Positions 26,210 through 34,224 of a stretch of 64,000 nucleotides of DNA are shown in pieces. The stretch comes from BOG-931 sp963781725 (GTDB lineage Bacteria; Pseudomonadota; Alphaproteobacteria; Rhizobiales; Xanthobacteraceae): the NCBI GenBank assembly GCA_963781725.1, contig CAWAGV010000001.1, forward strand, positions 1,488,001 to 1,552,000, in the 5' to 3' direction. Within the stretch, counting starts at the first letter, position 1. Each line of letters starts with the position of its first letter. The position numbers and the translations under genes are program-made. Under the pieces are notes generated by a model that did no database searches, was not told the DNA's origin, and saw only the letters and a list, made by a program, of their open reading frames with translations.

Positions 26210-26464
26210 GTGATCCACACCGCCGGGCTGCTCCGGGCCGCCGACAAGGAGGGCCTGCTGTTGGTCGCGGCCCTGAGCGGCGACCGTCGTCCCCTCACCG
26301 ATCTCACCCTGGCGCGGCCGCTGTCGACTTATCCTCTACTGACCCTCAAAGTCATTGGCGCGATCCATTGGCATGCGTTACGATTGGTCCTCCAGGGCTT
26401 CCGGCTGCAACCGCGGCCAAGCCCGCCGGACATTCCGGTTACGGTGGTGGACACCGGGGGCTGA
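26210..26464 (+). pseudogene. C-terminal remnant of a DUF1365 protein
   Basis: The 84-residue frame reads 'GDRRPLTDLTLARPLSTYPLLTLKVIGAIHWHALRLVLQGF' in pieces matching the C-terminal end of DUF1365 proteins, which are normally about 250 residues and are encoded just upstream of cfa-type genes. The N-terminal two thirds are missing: only 22 bases separate it from the phasin-like gene. The first in-frame start is a GTG at 26210 without a clear ribosome site. It is most simply the scar of a deletion in an ancestral DUF1365-cfa operon. Expression of the fragment cannot be excluded. Confidence 0.75.
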
Positions 26465-26469
26465 TCGCT

Positions 26470-27687
26470 ATGAGTTTCGCGGGCCGCTCGGGGGCGGCCA
26501 AAGACGGACAGAATGACGGACGCAGTTTGCTGACGCGCCTGGTAGACCGGGCGGTCCCGGCGCTGCCTGCGGGCCATTTGCAGCTCACGCTGCCGAGCGG
26601 CGAGGTCATCGAGCGCCGTGGCGAGCGCGACGGCCCCGACGCGGCGATGGTCGTGCACCGCTGGCGCGCATTCCGGCGCATGATGCTCGATGGCGAACAC
26701 GGCTTTGCCGATAGCTACCTCGACGGCGACTGGTCGACGCCCGATCTCGCCCCATTGCTGGAATATTGTGTCTGCAACGAAAGCGGGCTCACCGCGAAAG
26801 CGGCCAATGGCTGGTTCGGACTGCTGCGCAACAAACTCACCCATTTGCTGCGCGCCAACAGCCGGCGCGGCAGCAAGCGCAACATCGCCGCGCACTACGA
26901 TCTCGGCAACGAGTTCTTCAAGCCATGGCTCGACAGCGGCATGAATTACTCGTCGGCACTCTACCCGAACTGCGACTCGCTGGAGCGGGCGCAGGAAGCC
27001 AAGCTCGACCGCGCCGCCGCGCTGCTCGATCTCAACGGCGGCGAGCGCGTGCTGGAAATCGGCTGCGGCTGGGGTGCGCTGGCAGAGCGCTTCATCCGGC
27101 ATTACGGCGCCACCATGTTCGGCATCACGCTGTCGAAGGAACAGCTTGCCTACGCGCAAGACCGGCTCGCGCCCGAGGTCGAAAACGGCAAGGCGGACTT
27201 CCACTTCCTCGATTACCGCGACGTCGCCGCCACCTTCGACCGCATCGTTTCGATCGAGATGATCGAAGCGGTCGGCGAGCGCTACTGGCCGAGCTATTTC
27301 GGCAAGCTGCGCGAATGTCTGGTCAGCGGCGGCGTGGCGCTGTTGCAGGCGATCACCATCGACGAGGGCCGCTTTGCCGCCTATCGCAAGACGCCGGATT
27401 TCATCCAGCGCTACATTTTCCCGGGCGGCGTGTTGCCGACGCGCACGATCATCGAACAGGAAGCCGCGCGCGCCGGGTTGAAGCTGGTGCACCAGGAATC
27501 GTTTGCCGACAGCTACGTCCGCACCTTGCGCGAATGGCGCAGCCGCTTCCTGCAAGCCTGGCCGAAGATCGAGCCGCTCGGCTTCAACGACCGTTTCCGC
27601 CGCATGTGGGAATATTACCTCGCCTACTGCGAGGTCGGCTTCCGGCTCCGCACCATCGACGTCGGCTTCTTCAAGCTCTCCGGCTAA
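26470..27687 (+). CDS. cfa: Cyclopropane-fatty-acyl-phospholipid synthase family methyltransferase
   Basis: 405 residues from the ATG at 26470; the frame extends upstream, but that part overlaps the DUF1365 remnant. The N-terminal domain (about 35-130) has 'GFADSYLDGDWSTPDL'. The catalytic domain has 'NIAAHYDLGNEFF' (139-150), the S-adenosylmethionine loop EIGCGWG (196-202), 'IVSIEMIEAVGERYWPSYF' and 'YIFPGGVLP'. It methylates double bonds of membrane phospholipid acyl chains. The lost DUF1365 neighbour is a usual operon partner. Transcription probably comes from upstream of the remnant. Confidence 0.92.
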   Translation: MSFAGRSGAAKDGQNDGRSLLTRLVDRAVPALPAGHLQLTLPSGEVIERRGERDGPDAAMVVHRWRAFRRMMLDGEHGFADSYLDGDWSTPDLAPLLEYCVCNESGLTAKAANGWFGLLRNKLTHLLRANSRRGSKRNIAAHYDLGNEFFKPWLDSGMNYSSALYPNCDSLERAQEAKLDRAAALLDLNGGERVLEIGCGWGALAERFIRHYGATMFGITLSKEQLAYAQDRLAPEVENGKADFHFLDYRDVAATFDRIVSIEMIEAVGERYWPSYFGKLRECLVSGGVALLQAITIDEGRFAAYRKTPDFIQRYIFPGGVLPTRTIIEQEAARAGLKLVHQESFADSYVRTLREWRSRFLQAWPKIEPLGFNDRFRRMWEYYLAYCEVGFRLRTIDVGFFKLSG

Positions 27688-27701
27688 ACAAAATAAAGCG
27701 A

Positions 27702-27722
27702 GGACGGGCGACACGCCCGTCC
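27702..27722 (-). terminator. Rho-independent terminator downstream of the Do-like protease gene
   Basis: GGACGGGCG at 27702-27710 and CGCCCGTCC at 27714-27722 form a perfect 9-pair stem with a 3-base loop. On the minus strand it is followed by TCGCTTTATTTTGTTT, a U-rich tail. It lies about 64 bases after the minus-strand stop codon at 27786 and 15 bases after the cfa stop, so it may act in both directions. Confidence 0.75.
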
Positions 27723-27785
27723 CCGCGGGTCAGCCCGCCAGCGGTTGGAGACACTGTCCGCCAGCGGAGGAGACCGTTTCCGCGA

Positions 27786-29360
27786 TTACGCGTTACCGAG
27801 CGGCAGCGCCACAAAGCGGGTGGCATCGCCGGCCTTCACACGCATCAGAACCTGATGCTTGCCCTGGTCCTTGGCGTCGCTCAGCGCCTTGCGCACATCG
27901 CCGGCGCTGGTGACGGGCTTGCCGCCGACATCGAGGATGATGTTGCCGGTGCGGAAGCCCTGCTCGGCGGCAGGACCATCCGGATCGACCGCGGTCACGA
28001 CCACGCCCGGGCTGCCGGCGCCGGAGACTTCACTCGCCGGAGCGACCGACAGGCCGAGATGCGGCACGCCGCTGGGCTGCTGCTGTGCGCCGCCGGTGTC
28101 GGCCTTCGCCTCCTGCTGCTCGGGCATTGTGCCGAGCGTCAGCGACACCGACTTGCTTTGGCCGTTGCTCGACACGTCGAGCTTCACCGAGGAGTCCGGA
28201 GGCAGCGTCGCGATGGTGCGGGCGAGCTCGCGGGCATTCTTCACCGGCGTGCCGTTGACGGCCGTGATGACGTCGCCGGACTTGATGCCGGCCTTCGCCG
28301 CCGGGCTGCCGCTTTGCGGTTCGTCGACCAGCGCGCCTTCCGCCTTCTTCAGGCCGAGACTGTCGGCAATCGCCGCCGTCACCGGCTGGATTTGTACGCC
28401 GAGCCAGCCGCGCGTGACGCGGCCGTCCTTCTGCAACTGCGCCACGACCATCTTGGCGGTATCGGCCGGAATATCGAAGCCAATGCCGACCGAGCCGCCC
28501 GACGGCGAGAAGATCGCGGTGTTGACGCCGATCACATTGCCGTTGATATCGAACGCCGGGCCGCCGGAATTGCCTTTGTTGATCGGCGCATCGATCTGCA
28601 CGTAATCGTCGTACGGGCCCGCGCCGATGTCGCGGCCGCGCGCCGAAACGATGCCGGCGGTCACGGTGCCGCCGAGACCGAACGGGTTACCGACCGCAAC
28701 CACCCAGTCACCAACCCGCGGCGCCTGATCGGCGAACTTCACGTACGGAAAATCGCTCTTGCCGTCGACCTTGATGACGGCGAGATCGGTCTTCGGATCG
28801 GTGCCGATCACCTTTGCGGTGTAGAGGGTGCCGTCATCGGTGGTTACCTGAACCGACTTGGCGTGATCGACCACGTGATTGTTGGTCACCGCGTAGCCGT
28901 CCGGCGAAATGAAGAAACCGGAGCCTTCGCCGACAATGGTCTGATGCGACTGGCCGCCGTCACGTCCGCCCATGCCCGGGCGGCCGGATTGCTGGCCAAA
29001 CTGATCGCCGAACTGCTGGAAGAATTTGTCGAGCGGCGAGCCCGGCACCACCGGCATTCCGCCGCTGTTATTGTCGCCGTCATTGCTCTCCCGCTGCATC
29101 ATTGCCGGCTCAGCGGACGCGGGGATCTTGACCCGTACCGAGATGACGGCGGGCTTCACTTTGGTCACCAGATCGGCAAAGCCGGTCGGCTGCCGAGAGC
29201 TGGAATCGGCCGCGGCCGCGGACGACGTCCACGACGGAACAGTGACGTTGTAACCGCCGGGGCCGGCCAGCAGCACGGCAGCGCCGACGCCGGCGACGGA
29301 CGCCAACAGGACCAGCCGTCGGGCGGTGAGCGGACCGGACTTTGACTGTTTCGAATTCAT
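27786..29360 (-). CDS. degP: Do-like (DegP/HtrA) periplasmic serine endoprotease
   Basis: 524 residues from the ATG at 29360, chosen for GGAG 9 bases upstream; an ATG at 29405 would add 15 residues but has no ribosome site. An N-terminal hydrophobic segment (15-33) serves as signal or anchor. The trypsin-like domain shows His162 ('VTNNHVVDHA'), Asp192 ('DPKTDLAVIKV') and Ser266 ('NKGNSGGPAF'). Two PDZ domains follow (about 295-385 and 430-515; 'GWLGVQIQPVT', 'GLSVAPASEV'). A Gln/Gly-rich linker with 'FFQQFGDQFGQQSG' is the LA loop region. It degrades or refolds misfolded envelope proteins. Confidence 0.92.
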   Translation of the reverse strand: MNSKQSKSGPLTARRLVLLASVAGVGAAVLLAGPGGYNVTVPSWTSSAAAADSSSRQPTGFADLVTKVKPAVISVRVKIPASAEPAMMQRESNDGDNNSGGMPVVPGSPLDKFFQQFGDQFGQQSGRPGMGGRDGGQSHQTIVGEGSGFFISPDGYAVTNNHVVDHAKSVQVTTDDGTLYTAKVIGTDPKTDLAVIKVDGKSDFPYVKFADQAPRVGDWVVAVGNPFGLGGTVTAGIVSARGRDIGAGPYDDYVQIDAPINKGNSGGPAFDINGNVIGVNTAIFSPSGGSVGIGFDIPADTAKMVVAQLQKDGRVTRGWLGVQIQPVTAAIADSLGLKKAEGALVDEPQSGSPAAKAGIKSGDVITAVNGTPVKNARELARTIATLPPDSSVKLDVSSNGQSKSVSLTLGTMPEQQEAKADTGGAQQQPSGVPHLGLSVAPASEVSGAGSPGVVVTAVDPDGPAAEQGFRTGNIILDVGGKPVTSAGDVRKALSDAKDQGKHQVLMRVKAGDATRFVALPLGNA

Positions 29361-29514
29361 CTTTGGTATCTCCACATTGAGGGAAGGGGCCAGCGGCCGC
29401 TTCATGGAGATACAAATGAACATTCCAACTTACGGTGTTCTGGAGAGCGCATTAATTCTTGGAAAACATTACAACCCGGAAATGTAAGAGACCTCCGAAA
29501 CGCAAAGGCCCGCG

Positions 29515-30528
29515 CTATTGCGCCGGCATGTCCGATTTGAACTGCGCCTGCTCCATTTCGAGATAAATCCGGTAAGCGTTGCCGCGATTGTTGGCATCGA
29601 ACGCCGGAAAATCCTTGTACTTCGACCAGTCGGTGCGGTCATACGCCACATCGAAATCGGTCCACTCCTCGGCCGCCTTCCCCATCGCAGCGCGCACATA
29701 AGTAATGTAGTCGCGGGTGAATGCGATGGCGCTCGCGGCGTCGGTCGACGGCCGGCCGTGGCCGGGAATAATGAATTTCGGCGCGAGCCTCTCGACCTCG
29801 GCGAGGCTTTTGAGCCAATTCGCGGTGTCCACGTCGTCGGCGTTCATGAACGGGATACGGCCGTTCTGCACGACGTCGCCCGCGAACAACACGCCGTCCG
29901 GCTCGACGAACATCATCGCGTCGCTCGCCGAATGCGCCGGCCCCGCGTAGAGCAGCACGAAGCGCTTGCCGCCGAGATAGATCGTCATCCGTTTGTCGAA
30001 GGTGATGTCGGGCGGCACCACGCGGGTCTTGCCGTCGATCCACGGCGCAAGCGCTTCGCGCCGCTGGTCGAGCCGCTGGTCGGCGCGCTCCCCGGACGTT
30101 TGATCGTCCTCGCGGTATTCGGTGGCGCGCTGCTGCGCGACGATCGCGCTCGTGCTGTGGTCCTTGAAAGCCTGAAGGCCGTAGATGTGGTCGGCGTGAT
30201 AATGGCTGACGACGTTGTAGCGCACCGGCAGGTTGGTCGACTGCTTGATCGCCTCGAACAAATTCCAGCCGAGGCTCGGCGTGCCGAGCGCGTCAAACAC
30301 CACGACGCCGTCGGTCGTGATCACGAAACCAGCGTTGGACGTGTTGCCTTGATTGCGCTGTTCGGGAACGCCCGGACTGCCCAGCGTGTAATAGACCGGC
30401 TCGCCGGGCACCTGCGAGATGACAAGCGGCGTGATCAACGGCGGATACGGCTGCGCCGTCTCTGCAATGACCGGCGTGAGCAAAAACGCCAGCACAGCGG
30501 CGGCGAGCGGCGGCCACGCCGCCATCAA
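29515..30528 (-). CDS. Metallo-beta-lactamase-fold hydrolase, SoxH-like
   Basis: 337 residues with a signal peptide (cleavage near 'VIAETAQ'). The di-metal site is clear: H109-x-H111-x-D113-H114 ('SHYHADHIYG'), 'LLYAGPAHSASDAMM', 'GVLFAGDVVQNGR' and 'FIIPGHGRPST'. Such periplasmic hydrolases recur in sox clusters (SoxH) and in quinoprotein relay systems; their substrate in sulfur oxidation is unproven. The start codon overlaps the end of the ArsR-type regulator gene by 4 bases (ATGA-type), so the two are co-translated. This pair is divergent from soxC. Confidence 0.8.
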   Translation of the reverse strand: MMAAWPPLAAAVLAFLLTPVIAETAQPYPPLITPLVISQVPGEPVYYTLGSPGVPEQRNQGNTSNAGFVITTDGVVVFDALGTPSLGWNLFEAIKQSTNLPVRYNVVSHYHADHIYGLQAFKDHSTSAIVAQQRATEYREDDQTSGERADQRLDQRREALAPWIDGKTRVVPPDITFDKRMTIYLGGKRFVLLYAGPAHSASDAMMFVEPDGVLFAGDVVQNGRIPFMNADDVDTANWLKSLAEVERLAPKFIIPGHGRPSTDAASAIAFTRDYITYVRAAMGKAAEEWTDFDVAYDRTDWSKYKDFPAFDANNRGNAYRIYLEMEQAQFKSDMPAQ

Positions 30529-30926
30529 GCCAGATCTCCGCAGTAAATATCTTTCAACAATTTGAGGATGCGCGCCGCGCGCGGATCGGACACGCGATAG
30601 TGCAGCGTCTGCGACTCGCGGCGGAACGCGACCAGGCCGTCCTCGCGCAGCAGCGCAAGGTGCTGCGACAGCGCCGACTGGCTCAAGCCCACGGCATCGA
30701 CCAGTTCGCCGACCTTCATCTCGCCCTGCGCCGCCAGAAAGCAGAGAATCAGCAGCCGGTGTTCGTTGCCGAGCAGCTTGAGCATGCGCGCCGCGGCGGC
30801 TGCCTGCTCGGTCAGCGCTTCAAGCTCGGTGCGCGGCTTGTCGCGGCGGCTCGCGGTCTTGCTTGCAGCCTTGCCTGCAGTCTTTTCTGCAGTCTTGGGC
30901 TTGCGTGACTTGGTGATGGCATCCAT
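30525..30926 (-). CDS. soxR: ArsR-family repressor, BigR/SqrR/SoxR type (persulfide sensor candidate)
   Basis: 133 residues. The N-terminal 35 residues are Lys/Ala-rich and probably disordered. The winged helix domain (about 45-125) has 'LLGNEHRLLILC' and the recognition helix 'GLSQSALSQHLALLRE', both typical of the BigR/SqrR/SoxR group of ArsR proteins. Two cysteines, Cys62 and Cys129, are 67 residues apart, close to the 66-residue spacing of the persulfide-forming pair in SqrR (Cys41/107) and BigR (Cys42/108). By analogy, sulfane sulfur should link them and lift repression of the divergent sox genes. The operator should lie in 30927-31065. Confidence 0.82.
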   Translation of the reverse strand: MDAITKSRKPKTAEKTAGKAASKTASRRDKPRTELEALTEQAAAAARMLKLLGNEHRLLILCFLAAQGEMKVGELVDAVGLSQSALSQHLALLREDGLVAFRRESQTLHYRVSDPRAARILKLLKDIYCGDLA

Positions 30927-31065
30927 GCGGCAGCGGCTGCTTCATTATTTAGAGTTGACTAATTTAGGACTCGTTGATACAGCGCCACCATAAGCCAACC
31001 GCCGATGGGCGGCAAATAAAAAGCGACAGCAGGGCTTACTTATCGGTCGTGAGGGAGACCCAGGC

Positions 31066-32307
31066 GTGGGTACACGGCGTTCCTTCCTGCGTTTCGGCGC
31101 CGCGGCGGCCAGCGGCGCATTTGCTGCGCGCGCCGCGCGGGCGGACGAAGCCGCGGCGGCGCTGACCGAACCGGACTGGTCGCAGGCGATCGGCCCCGGC
31201 GTCGACAATCGCCCTTACGGCCGCCCGTCGGACTTCGAGAAAGACATCATCCGCCGCGACGTGCCGTGGCTCACCGCCACGCCGGAATCGTCGGTCAGCT
31301 TCTCGCCGCTGCAATCGATGCACGGCATCATCACGCCGAACGGATTGTTTTTCGAGCGCTATCACGCCGGCCGCGCCGACGTCGATCCAAAGCAACACCG
31401 GCTCGTCATCCATGGTCTTGTCGAACGTCCGCTGGTTCTGACGATGGACGACATCATGCGGTTTCCGGCGGTGTCGCGCGTGCATTTCATCGAATGTCCG
31501 GCGAATGGCGGCATGGAATGGCGCGAGGCGCAGCTCAACTCGCTGCAATTCACCCATGGCATGATCGGCTGCGCCGAATGGACCGGCGTGCCGCTGTCGA
31601 CGCTGCTCGGCGAAGTCGGGCTCAAGAAAGAAGCCAAGTGGGTGATGGCGGAAGGCGCCGATGCGGCGCGCATGAACCGCAGCCTGCCGCTCGACAAATG
31701 TCTCGACGATTGCCTTGTGGTCTACGGCCAGAACGGCGAGGCGCTGCGGCCGGAACAGGGCTATCCGCTGCGCCTTCTGGTGCCGGGCTGGGAGGGCAAC
31801 GTCAGCGTCAAATGGCTGCGCCGCCTCAAGGTCGGCGATGCGCCATGGTTCTCGCGCGAGGAAACCTCGAAATACACCGATCTGATGCCGGACGGAAAAT
31901 CCCGCGGCTTCACCTGGGTCAACGATGCGAAATCGGTCATCACCTTCCCCTGCCCGGAAAAGCCGCCGGCCGCACCGGGACTCTATGAAATCCGCGGCCT
32001 GGCCTGGAGCGGCCGGGGCAAAATCAAGAAGGTCGACGTGTCGGTTGACGGCGGCGTGAACTGGCAAAGTGCACAACTGCACGATCCGGTGTTGTCGAAA
32101 GCGCTAACCCGCTTTTCCATTCCGTGGCGCTGGGACGGACAACCGGCGCTGCTGCAATCGCGCGCCGTCGACGACACCGGCTACGTTCAGCCGACCATCG
32201 CGCAGTTGCGCAAAGTGCGCGGCGGCAATTCGGTCTATCATAACAATTCGATCCAGACCTGGCAGATCAAGCCGAACGGGGGCGTGTTCGATGTCCAGCT
32301 CGGCTAG
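31066..32307 (+). CDS. soxC: Sulfite dehydrogenase molybdenum subunit SoxC
   Basis: 413 residues from a GTG with GAGGGAG about 10 bases upstream. A twin-arginine signal ('TRRSFLRFGA') exports the folded cofactor protein. The sulfite-oxidase domain carries the molybdenum-ligating cysteine in 'HFIECPANGGMEW', followed by 'GMIGCAEWTGVPLSTLL', 'GYPLRLLVPGWEGNVSVKWL' and 'EIRGLAWSGRGKIKKVDVSVDGG' (dimerisation domain). With SoxD it oxidises the cysteine-bound sulfane sulfur on SoxYZ, releasing six electrons. First gene of the sox operon; the divergent two-Cys ArsR regulator is its likely control. Confidence 0.93.
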   Translation: MGTRRSFLRFGAAAASGAFAARAARADEAAAALTEPDWSQAIGPGVDNRPYGRPSDFEKDIIRRDVPWLTATPESSVSFSPLQSMHGIITPNGLFFERYHAGRADVDPKQHRLVIHGLVERPLVLTMDDIMRFPAVSRVHFIECPANGGMEWREAQLNSLQFTHGMIGCAEWTGVPLSTLLGEVGLKKEAKWVMAEGADAARMNRSLPLDKCLDDCLVVYGQNGEALRPEQGYPLRLLVPGWEGNVSVKWLRRLKVGDAPWFSREETSKYTDLMPDGKSRGFTWVNDAKSVITFPCPEKPPAAPGLYEIRGLAWSGRGKIKKVDVSVDGGVNWQSAQLHDPVLSKALTRFSIPWRWDGQPALLQSRAVDDTGYVQPTIAQLRKVRGGNSVYHNNSIQTWQIKPNGGVFDVQLG

Positions 32308-32962
32308 GATCGCATCAGTGTGTGGAATTGCGTTGCTTGCCTGCTGCCTCCCGGCATTCGCCGGCAGTCCGGGCGCCTTCGGCTACGGCACGCCGGCGAC
32401 GCCGGCACAGATCGCCGGATGGGATATCGACGTACACGGCGCAAGCGGCGCCGGCCTGCCCGCCGGCAAAGGCGACGCCGATCACGGCGCGGAAGTCTTC
32501 ATCCAGCAATGTGCCCCCTGCCATGGCACGTTCGGTGAAGGCGAAGGCCGTTATCCGAAACTCGAAGGCGGTGTCGGCACGCTGACCGCGGACCGGCCGG
32601 AGCCGACTGTCGGCAGCTACTGGCCGTTTGCGCCCACGCTGTTCGACTACGTCAACCGGGCGATGCCGTTCTCGGCGCCGCATACGCTGACCCCGGATGA
32701 GATTTATGCCGTGACGGCCTACATCCTCAGTTTCAACAATATCGTGCCGAACGATTTCGTCGCCGACCGTGACAGCCTCGCCAAGGTAAAAATGCCGAAC
32801 CGCGACAACTTCTCCTGGACCGATCCGCGGCCGGACACCGCCAATGTGGCGTGCGTAAAGGACTGCGCCGATCCGAAGTCGATCAAGATCATCTCGACCG
32901 CGGAAGGCAAGGATCTGACGCCGCGCACCACCGGCCCGCTCGACAAGATGAACGGCAAATAG
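32291..32962 (+). CDS. soxD: Sulfur dehydrogenase cytochrome c subunit SoxD (short, mono-heme)
   Basis: 223 residues with a Sec signal peptide. One heme-binding motif, CAPCH, appears at about 74-78; a later 'ACVKDCAD' lacks the histidine and may form a disulfide. SoxD of Paracoccus is a di-heme protein of about 380 residues, so this is the short form found in several Bradyrhizobium-like bacteria. Candidate distal Met is in 'NRAMPFSAPHTL'. It accepts electrons from SoxC. It overlaps the end of soxC by 17 bases, which implies coupled translation. Confidence 0.9.
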   Translation: MSSSARIASVCGIALLACCLPAFAGSPGAFGYGTPATPAQIAGWDIDVHGASGAGLPAGKGDADHGAEVFIQQCAPCHGTFGEGEGRYPKLEGGVGTLTADRPEPTVGSYWPFAPTLFDYVNRAMPFSAPHTLTPDEIYAVTAYILSFNNIVPNDFVADRDSLAKVKMPNRDNFSWTDPRPDTANVACVKDCADPKSIKIISTAEGKDLTPRTTGPLDKMNGK

Positions 32963-32985
32963 GCGCAAAGGGACACGTTAACGCC

Positions 32986-33351
32986 ATGCAGAAGCACTCC
33001 AAGCAAACCCGGACAGCATCATCCGCACGCTGGTTGCTGCTCGGTGCCGCATTGCTGGCCGGTTCCGCGGCGCTGGCGCAATCGCCGATGCCGGGACAAA
33101 CGCTGGCGTTCGACCGCAGCAAGGGCAATTGCCTGACCTGTCACGTCATCGCCGGCGGCGACGCGCCGGGCAATGTCGGACCGCCGCTGTCCGACATGAA
33201 GGCGCGCTATCCGAACCGCAAGGAACTGGCCGCAATCATTTTCGATGAGACCAAGCGCAATCCGCAAACAGTAATGCCGCCGTTCGGGCGCAACCTGATC
33301 CTGTCCGATGCCGAAATCGAATCCGTCGTCGATTTTCTCTACACCAAATAA
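32986..33351 (+). CDS. soxX: Cytochrome c subunit SoxX
   Basis: 121 residues from the ATG at 32986, with AAAGGGA upstream. After a signal peptide ('ALAQSPMPGQ') comes the heme motif CLTCH ('KGNCLTCHVIAGGDAPGNVGPPL'). The distal methionine is likely in 'TVMPPFGRN', the usual SoxX pattern. It pairs with SoxA to attach thiosulfate to SoxYZ. It starts 24 bases after soxD. A longer upstream frame reaches into soxD and is not needed. Confidence 0.92.
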   Translation: MQKHSKQTRTASSARWLLLGAALLAGSAALAQSPMPGQTLAFDRSKGNCLTCHVIAGGDAPGNVGPPLSDMKARYPNRKELAAIIFDETKRNPQTVMPPFGRNLILSDAEIESVVDFLYTK

Positions 33352-33385
33352 TGAGCCGTCCAGCGGCTCCAGAGGGAGAGAACAA

Positions 33386-33874
33386 GTGGCAGTCCTGACA
33401 ACTTTCGATCGCACGCGCCGGCGTGTCATCAAGACCGCGCTGGCCGGCTTCGCCGCGGCGCTCTGCCTGCCGACACTGGTCAAACGCACCTTTGCCGCCG
33501 ACGTTGCGCTTTGGCCAAAGGATGCCTTCATGCAGAAGACCGAGGCCGACGCGATCAAGGCGCTTTACGGCAAGGACGCCGAGGTCTCCGACAAGGTCAA
33601 GCTCGACACTCCCGAAATCGCCGAAAACGGCGCCGTGGTGCCGGTTTCGATTTCGAGCGCGCTGCCCGATGTGACCTCGATTGCGATCATCGTGTCCGAG
33701 AACCCCTACCCGCTCGCGGCGAGCTACAAATTGCCGCCCGGCACCGCGGGCACGGTGTCCAACCGGCTGAAGATGGCAAAGACCAGCAAGGTCATGGCGC
33801 TCGTCGAATCCGGCGGAAAAATCTACAGCGCCAGCAAGGAAGTCAAAGTCACCGTCGGCGGTTGCGGCGGCTAG
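33386..33874 (+). CDS. soxY: Sulfur carrier protein SoxY
   Basis: 162 residues from the GTG at 33386, with GAGGGAGAG before it. The N-terminus has a twin-arginine-like signal ('RTRRRVIKTALAGF') for export with SoxZ. The protein ends with the swinging-arm motif GGCGG, whose cysteine carries the sulfur intermediates. The middle ('VPVSISSALPDVTSIAIIVSENPYPL') is the immunoglobulin-like SoxY fold. soxZ follows after 11 bases. Confidence 0.93.
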   Translation: MAVLTTFDRTRRRVIKTALAGFAAALCLPTLVKRTFAADVALWPKDAFMQKTEADAIKALYGKDAEVSDKVKLDTPEIAENGAVVPVSISSALPDVTSIAIIVSENPYPLAASYKLPPGTAGTVSNRLKMAKTSKVMALVESGGKIYSASKEVKVTVGGCGG

Positions 33875-33885
33875 GGAGAACGATC

Positions 33886-34197
33886 ATGGCATCGACAATT
33901 CGCGTGCGCGCCGTCGCCAACGGCGACGTCACCGAGGTGCAGGCGCTGGTGCAGCACCCGATGGACTCCGGCTTCGTCAAGGACGCCCAGGGCAATATCA
34001 TTCCGCCGCACCACATCGAGGTGGTTGATTTCCAGCACGCCGGCAAAACCGTGTTCACCGCGCTGTGGGGTCCGGCCGTCGCCAAGGACCCTTATGTGAA
34101 ATTCAGCTTCAAAGGCGCGCAAAAAGGCGATGACCTTTCGGTAAGCTGGATTGACAATAAGGGCGAGAGCGATTCACTCGTCGCCAAAGTGCTGTAG
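33886..34197 (+). CDS. soxZ: Sulfur carrier partner SoxZ
   Basis: 103 residues, with GGGAGAA 6 bases before the ATG at 33886. It has no signal peptide, as expected for export bound to SoxY. Family motifs: 'VQALVQHPMDSGFVKD', 'IIPPHHIEVVDFQHAGKTVFTA' in parts, and 'VKFSFKGAQKGDDLSVSWIDNKGES' in parts. It forms the heterodimer that positions the SoxY cysteine. The frame is open upstream through soxY, but that part is not coding. Confidence 0.93.
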   Translation: MASTIRVRAVANGDVTEVQALVQHPMDSGFVKDAQGNIIPPHHIEVVDFQHAGKTVFTALWGPAVAKDPYVKFSFKGAQKGDDLSVSWIDNKGESDSLVAKVL

Positions 34198-34224
34198 CCG
34201 GATCGGCCAGCCGGAGAAAAACGG

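Noticed and set aside
26766..29345. An 859-codon open frame on the plus strand across cfa and the Do-like protease gene
   Set aside because: It reads cfa in a shifted frame and the protease gene antisense. It has no domain and high Arg/Ala content, as expected for a shadow in GC-rich DNA.
33511..34197. A SoxY-SoxZ fusion suggested by one open frame through both
   Set aside because: The upstream part of the frame is out of frame with SoxY. SoxZ has its own ribosome site and start at 33886.
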